Positions 13,151-22,804 of a stretch of 47,674 bases of DNA are shown in pieces; within the stretch, counting starts at the first letter, position 1; every line of letters starts with the position of its first letter. A program made the position numbers and the translations under genes. Source of the DNA: Perkinsus olseni (Eukaryota > Perkinsozoa > Perkinsida); the NCBI GenBank assembly GCA_013115125.1, contig JABANN010000246.1, positions 1 to 47,674 of the forward strand, given 5' to 3'. The notes beneath the pieces are model-generated. The model was given only the letters and a program-made list of their open reading frames with translations, ran no database searches and was not told where the DNA came from.

Positions 13151-13366
13151 TCAAAAGCCGCCACCGCCGCCGCTTGTGTGACCGCCACCATGAACTTCAA
13201 CACTGGCGCTGGAGTCAGAACTGGACTCGAAGTCATCCCTCACGACATTCCTGCGCAATGTGGGCGCTGAACTGCTTCCTGCGTTGGACGCGGCGGATTC
13301 ATCGTTCCCAATGATAATGGCGGCAGAGACTATGAGCAAGATCGACGCAACGAAGGGGAACTTCAT
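13151..13366 (-). CDS. Small secreted protein, Gly/His-rich C-terminus (71 aa)
   Basis: I start at the ATG at 13366-13364 because the peptide from there (MKFPFVASILLIVSAAIII) is a clear signal sequence and is shared with the neighbour at 15318. The mature part is Ser-rich and ends GGGHTSGGGGGF. Function unknown; no Cys in the mature chain. The paralogue 1.8 kb away on the same strand shares the signal peptide, the NDESA motif after it and DNA similarity through the next 150 bases, so the two arose by duplication. This copy is shorter and lacks the Cys-containing half of the other, so it may be a truncated member or have a further exon that I do not see. Confidence 0.62.
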   Translation of the reverse strand: MKFPFVASILLIVSAAIIIGNDESAASNAGSSSAPTLRRNVVRDDFESSSDSSASVEVHGGGHTSGGGGGF

Positions 13367-14084
13367 GTTCGTAAAGCTGAGCGCGATAATGAGATCGACA
13401 CACCAATACAAACGAAAATCTCGTTGATTTGACGAACCACGAACCAGATTCGTGGCTTGAATTTTTCCTGGTTAGCAAGAGATGGACAATAATGGGCGTG
13501 GTGTCGCGGTGACACTGTCACCTGCTGACACCAGTTGTGTTAGGATGATCTGCCTGCCCCTGTTGGCCAGTCTGTTAGCTGCGATCGATTGTTAGCTATT
13601 TCGATGTGTGTAAATCGATCCCGTTCGGGCGACGATATCAACTACCTTTAGTCGTTGACTGTGGTGCCTTGCATGTGCGAAGTAGACAGTGTCTGGCAGG
13701 CGCCAAAGTCTAGTGCGTATATGCGTCAAAGGATCGGTTAAATTCAGAGTCTTCAGAGGATTATTGATGGCACTCCTGCCAACCTTGTCGGCCGCAGCTC
13801 AAGTATTATCGTATATCTGTATCTGCCTCTGGGATTGTGCTGTCAGAGTTGTCACCATCGACTACCTATGGTATCAACCGACGACGCGATCATGACTTCG
13901 AGTACATCCGTCCACACAGTGGTGTCACGCCACGTGTCCCCGTGGCCCACGGGCCGTGGGGACATGCTGCCCGCCTGCCTTAGAAGGAGGCTATCGAATA
14001 GGTCTTAGCGAATGCACTAACACGTCAAGTTCAAGCGGGCTCAATGTCAACCGTTCCATAGCAACTCCAAGCGTCGAGTCAACT

Positions 14085-14371
14085 CCAGAGAGTCTCTCAT
14101 ATTGGGTCGATTCAGAATGGCACCGACGACGCTACAGCATTGCCCCCGAGGACATCGGCTTCTACATATTAACGACCTTCCCGTCAGGTGCATCCCCGTG
14201 CCATGGGGAGAACCGGGGGCGATGCTTCACACTGGACCGCTCATGACGCTGTCGTGGCGGAAGTCAGCGCGTCTCTGGGCTGATGGTGACAGTGTTGTGC
14301 ACGACAGTAATTCAGTATTGGCTCCCTTCATTATTGTTGTGTTTCCTTTGGGAGCGTGCGCACGGCTTCAT
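14085..14371. repeat. Dispersed repeat A, copy 2
   Basis: Second copy of the repeat at 11825-12140, lying between the two related secreted-protein genes. Bases 14238-14283 are identical to the other copy; the flanks are clearly diverged. Other short palindromes nearby are 13935-13964 (14-bp arms, two mismatches) and 14533-14554 (CGCGACTG/CAGTCGCG). Confidence 0.75.
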
Positions 14372-14919
14372 CAGGCTGCCCGCCCTAGGCTTGTCCCGAT
14401 GCCGCGGAATGCGCCTCACTCGTGGGCCCGGACCTTCGCGGACCTCGGGACCACGCGGCTTACCTCGACGAAGAGACACCAACCTATCGAAAGCTCTGGC
14501 CACACTATCCACCATCCATATAGCGCTTGCTTCGCGACTGTTAGGCCAGTCGCGTTTGTAACGCGAGAACGATTCCTCGGTTGAGAAAACAGTACAGTGT
14601 AGACCGGCGATCGTAGTGAGCACGCGGCTAGCCACAACAGAGTCTAGCTGAGCTGACTATGTGATAGCACGCACAACGGAGGGGTACAGAATTGTCCAAC
14701 TGCATTTGAATGAATACCGACTACCTAACTGGTTATGAACCAATTAAGTATATAACGAAAAAAAATGATGCGCCTGTGCGCAAGCCCTTGACCTGGTCAC
14801 TATATAGTTACAGTACCCAAGTTAGAGATATCACAGGCTTTGATAACCGTGGACTACGGTCCGTAGTGTGATTCACAGCAAGGAGGCGGTCACCGCCTGG
14901 CGGTGTCATCACAGCCAAG

Positions 14920-15318
14920 TTAATCATCCACACCGTCAGTCATCACAGCATCTGCAGAGGTTCCCTCCGTCAGGCTCCTCCTGAAGGAGCCGCCACCGAT
15001 ACCTTGACCGGCACTGAAGCCAGTGCACTTGTTCTCGTAAGCCAAACAAGTCCGCATCCCATTGGTTTCAATGATGTACCAGGTACATACCGCGCAACCG
15101 GAGTCGTCAAGAGCGTACAGCGAGCGACCGGCAGCATGAGCTTGAGCGCTGTTTACGACGGAGTCGTCGCTGAACTTGTAGTGGTTCCCCACGACGTAAT
15201 CCTGCGCAATGTGGCTGGTGTTGAGCTCTTCCACATCATTGACCGCAGATTCATCGTTCGGAATAACGATGGCGACAGAAACGGTGTGCAAGGTTGCCAC
15301 AACGAAGGGGAACTTCAT
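14920..15318 (-). CDS. Small secreted Cys-containing protein (132 aa)
   Basis: The open frame runs further upstream, but the ATG at 15318-15316 gives a signal peptide (MKFPFVVATLHTVSVAIVI) that aligns with the start of the paralogue at 13366, so I choose it. After the signal come NDESA, a polar stretch, then a region with four Cys (CAVC...C...C, spacing C-x2-C-x14-C-x6-C) and a Gly-rich GIGGGSFRRS segment before an acidic tail ending DGVDD. The Cys pattern suggests disulfides in a secreted product. No family recognised. It is probably one of a lineage-specific secreted family, for which a host-interaction role would be only a guess. Confidence 0.68.
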   Translation of the reverse strand: MKFPFVVATLHTVSVAIVIPNDESAVNDVEELNTSHIAQDYVVGNHYKFSDDSVVNSAQAHAAGRSLYALDDSGCAVCTWYIIETNGMRTCLAYENKCTGFSAGQGIGGGSFRRSLTEGTSADAVMTDGVDD

Positions 15319-16195
15319 GCGGACACAACAAGCTGAGCGCAGAAGCGAGCCCGGCGAATCAAGACAGGCGAGAACCTTATTGCTCCGAATGATTCTCAGT
15401 GAGCTGGCAATCGACGTTGTCCCGCACTCGTGCATATCCACAACGCGAATGCCACACAACTCAACTCTACCCGATACAAATTGCATCATGCAAGGCAAAA
15501 GGGGTATACAGTATATCTCGAGCGTTCGGCCGTGTCTCAGCTATGCAGGAATCGACGTGTCTCGCTGATCGGGCCTACTCGCACACGCGAAGTTAGCACC
15601 AATTGTTGTGAAAATTGAGATGCAGTTGCACCGGAATCCTGCACACTCTGGGCTGACAGTCCAGCATTACTTTTCACAGGATGTGTAGCACCTCTAAGCC
15701 AGCAGTTACTGTATTGGTAAGATAGGATGCAGACATCTATGGAGAAAATCACGGGATAGCAATGGATACAACCGACGTGACGTCGGAAGCAGACTCTAGC
15801 TATGATTGCATGCTAGCCTAGCACAGGGGACATAGTAATGAACACATCAACAAAAATTCACCACGACCTGATTCCGTAGTGCCTCAATAGTTACTATTAT
15901 GTTGGTATGTTGGTGAGGGCATGCGTGATGGCCAATTAAGGGTCAAGTGTTGCGTTACTTGGTTGCATCTGTCTCCTTTGCTCTCTCGCCCCGTTAGACG
16001 AGGTTGCCATTCATTTATTGATGCTGATACTTCTTTCAGTCCTTCATTTCACCATTATGTTGAGCGGATACCTATCAGAACACAACACTCTGAATATCGA
16101 ACAATGCATCTATGCAATCCAACGCTAGTGTAAGCTCGCGCGCAGCTAGTGAGCTGCGCTGAGCGGCACGCTCCACGGCCTCTGAGTCAGAGGCC

Positions 16196-16228
16196 GCATG
16201 GAGTGTCAGAGGCTCTGACACTCCATGC
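16196..16228. repeat. Perfect 15-bp inverted repeat
   Basis: Arm GCATGGAGTGTCAGA at 16196-16210 and its exact complement at 16214-16228 with loop GGC. A 9-bp hairpin (CGGCCTCTG/CAGAGGCCG) abuts it at 16176-16196, giving two stem-loops back to back. Confidence 0.92.
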
Positions 16229-17726
16229 GATCGCTGGAAATCTGCTTAGTGCGTCAAGCTCATGCTTGGTGTTGTACAACATTCCTGGCAGAAAAAAGCG
16301 CTCACCGTTAACTTCCTACGACACTGTCGTGAGAGTCTAACTGTCACGACGCTGCCGTGACGACAGCAATACTGTGACAGTACGGCTGAAGTGGCCAATA
16401 TCTAGGGAGACCCTTGCCGCCAATCTGATGAGTGACCCAGCTTCCGGCTCTTACACTGACATCGAACCAGTGGCAGTACCCCAGTTCTTATACTGACAGA
16501 GACAGCATTCCAGTCTTGCGAATGATGCGCTAAAACACCAGACAGCGGTCCAGTCGACTCAGACTCTGGAAGAGCCAGCTCACTGGCACCCGTTATTCGG
16601 GCTATGAGTTGGCTGTTCCTTCCTTCATTCCTTCAATGTTGAATCAATATTGTTGATATTTAATGCCCAAAGGAATCTCTAGGTATCCTGACTGTTCACT
16701 TCGCACCGGTTCGGTGAGTGGTACAGGTAGGTTTGCGAACAGCGGCGCTGTTAAAGCGTACTAGTCACACCACTAGGTTTCAACTAAAGCTGTTTCAGAT
16801 AGTACTCTGTACTAAGTACAGTGCCCATCGGTACAGTATCGAGATTCTTGATTCAAGTAGTACAAGGCAATTTGGTACAGTTCCAGTTCTCACTGGAGAA
16901 TTTCAGACTGTTGCAACCCGTACAACATTACCTCGGAGTTCGTGGCTCGAACAGTTCCGGTTCGTACAGTGGCCTCGCATACGGCCTAGGCCTGTGACTC
17001 AATTTGCTCCGGTGTGAATGACTCTCAAAGTCCTCAAACGTTGTTCACACCGGGGAGCAATTCGTTAGAGAATCTGTTCTTTTCAACTTTTCAACCTTCC
17101 ACCGCGAATGCGCCGATATATCGACCGAGGACGCTGAGGGTATGTTTAGATGAGTGTCGCCGCGACACTGCGATTGGTCCATGAGGGTTTCGTTCGGGGT
17201 ATGATCGGTGCCGAAGTGTTTGATCCATCGTTCACTTCGTCTCTGTTATTTTCGTCCGACGAAAGTGTGCGCGTTTCTCCTATTTTTTTTCGTTCCGTTC
17301 GACCAGGATTTTTTGCAATACGCGGACGTTTCATCGTGAAATGTTCAAAGATCACTCGTCGGTCTTTTCGGCTCAGGGTGCTACCTCCATATATGGGTTT
17401 GCTCAAGAAAATGACATGTCCATGTGTAGAACTTGGGACCATGGTCATCGAAGCCTGCTATACTGAGCAACTCATCATTATCACCGGTACATTCCAGCCT
17501 ATCCAAAACACACTTACCTTATGACTGCCCATTCGCTCAGCCAAATGATGAACTTCATCATCACACTGGCCATTGAGTTACTGTGTTGAACAGCTAAAAC
17601 GCCCTTGTCATAGGGCTGAACAGGAGACTACCGGGGAAACACGCGAACACACTTTTTGCGATAAAGTGATAAGGTTCATCAGATAAACCCTTCATCATCA
17701 TGAAGCCTTCATCATAATGAAGACCA

Positions 17727-17810
17727 GTGAAAGGGTCCAGAGCTGAATCCATACTGCTGAGACGTACTCAGAGCGTATTTTCGCCGTCAAACGGCACGGT
17801 GGGCATCGAG
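17727..17810. repeat. Dispersed repeat B, copy 2
   Basis: Second copy of the roughly 80-base repeat at 12383-12462, same orientation, with several substitutions and small length changes. It lies immediately upstream of the palindrome cluster at 17837-17888. Confidence 0.65.
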
Positions 17811-17836
17811 CTGCTTATTTCAGGGACGAGACCACG

Positions 17837-17873
17837 CCAATTTGTGGTAGTGGCGGCCACTACCACAAATTGG
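17837..17873. repeat. Perfect 17-bp inverted repeat
   Basis: CCAATTTGTGGTAGTGG at 17837-17853 and its exact complement at 17857-17873, loop CGG. An 8-bp hairpin GGGCCACT/AGTGGCCC overlaps its right end at 17872-17888. Confidence 0.92.
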
Positions 17874-18978
17874 GCCACTAAGTGGCCCAGACCCTGGGCC
17901 CCAGAGCATATCCTCGAAAGAGTGGGTAAAACTGACACTGGTGAGACCCTCACTTCGCAGATTGGAAGTCACCCGGGTGACTCACCCGAATCGTTATTGG
18001 TATCATCATTCAGGGCAGTCAGATGATCTGACTCAGATTGACTGAGTCAGCCGCAGCAGTCATCGTTGAGATGACGACTTTCGAAGCTGCTGAGGGGTTG
18101 AGCCACTTCGCATGTATTTTAGGGCGAGCGGTAGGCGAAGATGCGCCGAGATCGGTAAGAAATGGCAAGTGTGCAAGATTGTCATTGCGTACAGAGCGTT
18201 TGCGGTAGATGCCAGTGGCATCATGCCAGGTCTAGGCTTCTCGTGCTGTAGGAAAATTACTCGTTTCTCGATTCTGATAATTTGAAATCTCGATGGCCTC
18301 GGCAGCAGTATCAGGTCGAATTGAAGGGCCAAGTTCGCCAAGCTCCTTCCACTAGAATTTATTTGTATTCCTCCCGAAGGATTATCGTCGATTGAATCTG
18401 CGTTTCATCGCCTCTCACAGCATCTCCATGGCTTGGAGGAGGAGAACTCGTAATTCTTGCCGATACATGATCGTTAATCTTCGACAGCAGTACAAATGTT
18501 GAAGATGGGCAGTACCGCATTAATGCCACATCACACGAGCAACAACGGAATTGTTATCGTCTGGTGTCTTTCACATTGCCCTACCTGAATTTGCCTTCGA
18601 AACAGTACCCCCATAGCGCACCGTAGGGGGTCGTTGGCAGCGAGGAAATGGATCGTTCTTTGGCGAGCGAATTATCGTTACCGAATGCGCTTGTCTCCCC
18701 TGCAGTGAGGATTGCGTCAATCATGAGTCGTGATGCTATCGTTTGAGTAAAGACATACCTGTGGATAATAAAATTGAGGTAGCAGATCTCTCGCCCGATA
18801 AAATTTTATTAATAATAGTAATTTTTTTTTCAAAATCGAAAAAAAATTTCGCCGGAGTGTACTTGGCGTGGGTGCAGCAGGTTTGACCACCGTCTTAGAA
18901 GATCGGCTGTTTGCGATGCACACCTGCGGAGCTCTCGTGCCATTCTTATTGTTATCGTTTGATGCAAGTCAGTTAAAG

Positions 18979-20196
18979 ATGTTGATCGCTACTACATGCC
19001 TGAGGCCCTTCTTCGTAGTATGCCTCCTGTTACCCCTATTCTGCGACGCCCAGCCCAGTAATTTGTTGGTGTCTCCGTCAGAGCAACTTGTAGTGGAAGT
19101 CGCCAAGTGGAGCTCAACGACATCTACAGGCCCACCGCGAGTCGCCGTTGTTCTGCATAGTGACGGCCTCGTCGACTACTCAAATTACTGCGAGCTCAAC
19201 CGAGTGTTCGGGGCTGACCATGTGGGTGATCACGGAGAGATCTCTCACGACATCAGCGCTGAGCTCGATCGAATAGCTGCTTCGGTCGCTGGTGACCCGG
19301 AGTTCGCCCGGGTACGGTTCATCCGCGCATCCAAGGTTGACCCGCGGCAAGCACGCATAACCGTGTTTATCGGCAAGGACTGCCAAGCTTCCCTTCAAGT
19401 GACGCCTCGAACGGCGTTCCATCTCCTGCCCGGGTGGTTGGTCGAGGTCGACCTACCACTGTCACACTATGACCAAATTCCGGAATGGCTTCTCCAGACG
19501 GCGGTCGAGCGAGGGCTACCGCTGCTGGTCATGAGCACTGAGAGGGCGCCCTCTGGGCCGCTTTCCTATGGATATCTAGCTGACATGAGGGCCCACCAGC
19601 ATACCGGGTGTCACCATCATTCTCGGAGAGTTCGCCCGGTCCACAACGCCAGTGGATACTGCAACCCGTTGAGTTTAAGAGAAGACACTCCTTTGTGTAG
19701 GCGGCAGCTTTTAGTGGTTCAACAATCTGATGGAAATAACGAAACTCAGCTCCTAGACTATGATCATGGCGACGTCTACTTCCACAGCGATGATGATAGT
19801 GAAAATTTAGAGTCCTGGATTGAGGATTATTTTTATTCGAGATTGACGCCAAGTGCATCACTTGTGGTAGAGGAGGATGGTCGGGACCACAAGAGCGGCC
19901 CGGACGTGTTCAAGATTCTCTTCGTCGCACTTCTGGTGGCAGCGCCACACTACACGTTCGTTAAATTCAACGTGGCCTGTGCTGCCTCTATTCTGGTCAT
20001 AGCCTTTGCCGGTAACATTCCCGGTTCAATCATCGGGGCTCTGCTGGTGGCCTCTCGACGAGCTCGAGAGATGTCTAATTTCGTGGCGACCTTCAGCTCC
20101 TACCTGGCAGTGGGCCTGTCGTCTTTACTAATGTTTGGCAGTCATAGTGCCTGTCTACTCTGCCTCACCGGTACCTGCTCGTCAGGAGGAGCCTGA
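18979..20196 (+). CDS. Unrecognised secretory-pathway membrane protein, single exon (405 aa)
   Basis: The frame is open from 18868, but the ATG at 18979 gives a clean signal peptide (MLIATTCLRPFFVVCLLLPLFCDAQ begins the protein), so I prefer it. Domain layout: signal peptide at about 1-25; a roughly 290-residue luminal/extracellular part; an acidic patch (HSDDDSENLESWIEDYF); and a hydrophobic C-terminal region with two or three predicted membrane helices separated by a short basic turn (ASRRAREMSN). A His-rich HQHTGCHHHSRR motif sits mid-protein. The opening RVAVVLHSDG...YCELNRVFG has the look of an alpha/beta domain, but I recognise no family. No intron is needed. Confident that it codes; function unknown. 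Confidence 0.75.
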   Translation: MLIATTCLRPFFVVCLLLPLFCDAQPSNLLVSPSEQLVVEVAKWSSTTSTGPPRVAVVLHSDGLVDYSNYCELNRVFGADHVGDHGEISHDISAELDRIAASVAGDPEFARVRFIRASKVDPRQARITVFIGKDCQASLQVTPRTAFHLLPGWLVEVDLPLSHYDQIPEWLLQTAVERGLPLLVMSTERAPSGPLSYGYLADMRAHQHTGCHHHSRRVRPVHNASGYCNPLSLREDTPLCRRQLLVVQQSDGNNETQLLDYDHGDVYFHSDDDSENLESWIEDYFYSRLTPSASLVVEEDGRDHKSGPDVFKILFVALLVAAPHYTFVKFNVACAASILVIAFAGNIPGSIIGALLVASRRAREMSNFVATFSSYLAVGLSSLLMFGSHSACLLCLTGTCSSGGA

Positions 20197-21040
20197 CACT
20201 AAGTGGAGCTCGAGTATCGGGGTTAACTATTGTGCAGGCTAATGAAGTCTTAGCTTACCAGTTACAGATATGTAACTTAGTTGAGATTGATGCACCTGCA
20301 CCATTCACGGTCGTACAGCTAGTTTTTAACCCTCTGTCATTTTGTAAGAATTGGTTACTTAGCAAAGACAAGTTTCATCAAATCTGTGTTGAGTTCGAAC
20401 ACGGGAGTCTGTCTCCAATTGCACTCGTGTGAGTTTATTTTTGATGGGAAATCTAAGGCGGAATCTTCTTACGAGTTCAGTGTCAGCTATGCGCTGCTTA
20501 GCATGCTTTAACAGCAAGAGCCAATTTTCGAAAACTTTCAGCACAACGCCTGCAGGACTTCTCATCACAACTCCCAGTAGCACTGTGCAACAGTGGCAGC
20601 TAGACGATTGAAGCACCTTCTAGCTGTCTTGTACGGCTAGAGATGTTGACGATTTACTCTGGCGCTGCTGGAACTGATTCCCATGTGTGGTCGTGTGAAT
20701 AATTTTTTTGGTTTTAGTATTTTTTCAAAGTGTCCTCAACAACCGTTGACTTAAAGACTTTCCTCTCGGCACCCATCCAGTCCGAAGCTCCAGTTGATTC
20801 TGGAGTTGCGAATACTTCCTCACTGAAGGAGGTTGTATTCGCGAGGAAACCTAGATGCCTTGTGTAAGTATCTTAGTACCTTGTTTGAGGCCATGGTGAA
20901 CCTTGGATACGTCTCTTTTTCAGGTATCTAGTACGTCGTCTTGGCTGAGGTTTATGTCAATACGCAGCCCTGAGGCTCTCTGCGATCTCTGAGGTTAGTC
21001 GCCTTTCGTGTGCTGTTTGGTAACGACTTTCACTGTGCAG
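20197..21040. other. Spacer between the 18979 and 21041 genes
   Basis: Short open frames only. A hairpin of GCGAATAC/GTATTCGC with an inner CTTCCT-AGGAGG stem is at 20808-20842, and a 6-bp one (CTCCAG/CTGGAG) at 20788-20805. Splice-like signals (GTAAGT at about 20866; CAG at 20932 and 21040) suggest that 5' UTR exons of the next gene may lie here. Confidence 0.4.
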
Positions 21041-21672
21041 ATGCTGGCTGCGGAATTCAATTGTGACCATGTTCTAGTAACATGGCAACAAGGCGACACA
21101 AATGCCTTGGAAAACTTCAACGATGCGAAAGTGAGTGCATCTGCTTGTGATGACTTGAGTGATCGGGCTTGTTCTCAGGTCTCTGACCCTACTCGTCTGT
21201 TCTCTGCCTCTGATGACAAATTGTAAGTTTACACGCTTTTGTCTTTTTCATTGTTATCGTTGTTTACAGGTACCGAGCTTGCAGTGCTCATGGTGGTTGG
21301 TCGATGGTGAAAACTCTCACTCAGGGGGAGTTCATGAGCAGGAGCTTCTTCAAGGTAAGTGAGTGGTTTGGTATTGTGAGGCGTTCATCATTGAAACTTG
21401 TCTGTCAGAAATTGGGTGCATTCAATCACAACTATAAGGGTGGCAGCCTCAACGGTTCTGCTGTAGTGGTTCTCGAGAAGGCCGCGGATGGCAAGGGAGC
21501 GGAAGTTCTGTAAGTTTTTGGTCGCGACGTTGCGTCTCACACGTTCGACTTCAGTTACTCGTTGGCTAACAGTGAGTCCTTCGACGCTAGTGGTGTGGTG
21601 AAGGCTCTTGGTGGCAGTGAAGAGCAAGCTTCTTTGGCAGCTAAGAGAGCTGAGGAAGCCGTTGACAAGTAG
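21041..21672 (+). CDS. Small unrecognised protein, five exons (about 145 aa)
   Basis: Exons 21041-21130, 21179-21222, 21270-21354, 21409-21509 and 21555-21672 are joined by four GT-AG introns of 45-54 bases, all phases compatible, stop TAG 21670-21672. The ATG follows an acceptor-like CAG directly, so a 5' UTR intron, an upstream coding exon or trans-splicing is possible. The protein starts MLAAEFNCDHVLVTWQQGDT, has SMVKTLTQGEFMSRSFFKK and GSAVVVLEKAADGKGAEVL in the middle, and ends with a charged helix (AAKRAEEAVDK). It is soluble, with no signal peptide or membrane segment. The last acceptor has an in-frame alternative at 21573 that would drop six residues. No family recognised. Confidence 0.66.
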
Positions 21673-22411
21673 GCTGGCGTCTTGAGCTAGTGCTGATATC
21701 TTCTTCGGTCTGACTTGGCGATGTATTTCTGCGGAGTCTTGGCTTCTTCAGGTATGTATCAGAGAGGGCCTAAGGGCTGGGCGACTCCGACAAGAGAGAA
21801 TGGTCTCGAGCATTGAACGAATGAAGCGATTCGGTGAATTCCAATTGATGGAGACTGATTCGATGATGATGTGTCATTGCACGAGTATTCCATACTCTGG
21901 CGTCCGGGTTTCATTGCTCTAATCCTCTTGTTATTCTTTGAGCTTATCAGACTTTTTAATCAGGACTGGTTTGTGTTGTGAGTGGGCCAAGGTGAAATGT
22001 CAACGCTAAGAGAAGCTGCCGATCTTTTGAAAAACCGGTTGTGAGGCATTGGTAGACGTTGCTGACTCCTGAGCTGCTTTTGTTGGAGAACTGTGACTTG
22101 AAAACATTTCGAGTTACTCTAGAATGATTATCTATCTATTGAAGACTTTACTAGAACTTCTCCCCTTCACAAAAAGACTTTTGTCGATTAATTTGTCGCC
22201 CTAGATAGAGTTCTCAATGTAAACGGAGAGGTATGTGCCGAGTTCCACCTCGTATGGGGAGTCCCGATCCGGGACATCCTTGAATCTGAGTGGAGAAAGC
22301 TCTGACTGGGGGATGTCGGTTACACAGAGCTCGACGAAAGCTCTCAGTCCGCATACTCAAGTAAGAAGGGCTGTAGGACTAAAACGGCTTCCAGTTGGCA
22401 TTAGCCATGAA
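21673..22411. other. Spacer between the 21041 gene and the tRNA-like sequence
   Basis: No gene recognised and no conspicuous repeat. It probably includes the 3' UTR of the five-exon gene. Confidence 0.4.
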
Positions 22412-22483
22412 GGGCTGAGCCGAGAATCGAACCCGGGACCTCGCGCACCCGAAGCGCGAATCATACCATTAGACCACACAGGC
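22412..22483 (-). tRNA. tRNA-Pro(CGG)-like; acceptor stem imperfect
   Basis: Reading the minus strand from 22483: an A-box-like TGGTCTAATGG, a perfect anticodon stem around loop TTCGGGT (anticodon CGG, Pro), a good T arm CCGGG-TTCGATT-CTCGG and 72 nt overall. It lines up with eukaryotic tRNA-Pro throughout. The 7-bp acceptor stem has two mismatches (positions 2-71 and 6-67), so it may be a diverged gene or a pseudogene. A T-run suitable as a pol III stop follows about 28 bases beyond the 3' end (AAAA on + at 22381-22384). Confidence 0.6.
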
Positions 22484-22804
22484 GATGATTGGATACTTTG
22501 TCCCCCGGCGCCGTATGATTCCCTCAGCGCGTTTTCCTAACCACCCCGTACCTTGACTTGCCAACTCGTTTGTTACAAGCTAGTTTCAATCCAAAACCCT
22601 TGAGTCCCCCATCAGCCTATCAAACATTACTAGTTCCATGCTGTCGTTAGTGCTAGGCTCGCGTGTTTCTTCGCGCATTGCGATCGCGCTCGCGTTGTTT
22701 ATTGTTCTCGTCTATTCGTCTCCTGAGAGACGTGTCTCCACACGGCCCCCGAACAATGACAGTTTTACATTCTTTTCAATAATACCACTTATTGGCCTTC
22801 CACC

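Larger units (their letters stand above)
15500..18860. other. Long region without a recognised gene
   Basis: No domain recognised on either strand. Open frames of 100-124 codons at 17146-17524 overlap on opposite strands and cannot both be coding. What stands out are inverted repeats: 16141-16158, 16176-16196, 16196-16228, 16807-16821, an imperfect long hairpin 17001-17062, 17837-17873, 17872-17888, 17968-17981, 18017-18033 and 18028-18050. Repeat B copy 2 is at 17727-17810. The segment 18760-18870 is A/T-rich and lies just before the 18979 gene, so it may be its promoter region. Confidence 0.5.

Noticed and set aside
17146-17524. 124-codon (+) and 100-codon (-) frames
   Set aside because: Mutually overlapping, no domain, no signal peptide. 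The RTKPSWTNRSVAATL end of the minus frame hinted at a transposase helix-turn-helix, but nothing else supports it.
20730-20870. Apparent coding exon upstream of 21041 (open frame ending at a GTAAGT)
   Set aside because: It cannot be joined in frame to the 21041 exon without an improbable microexon, and much of it is a hairpin.
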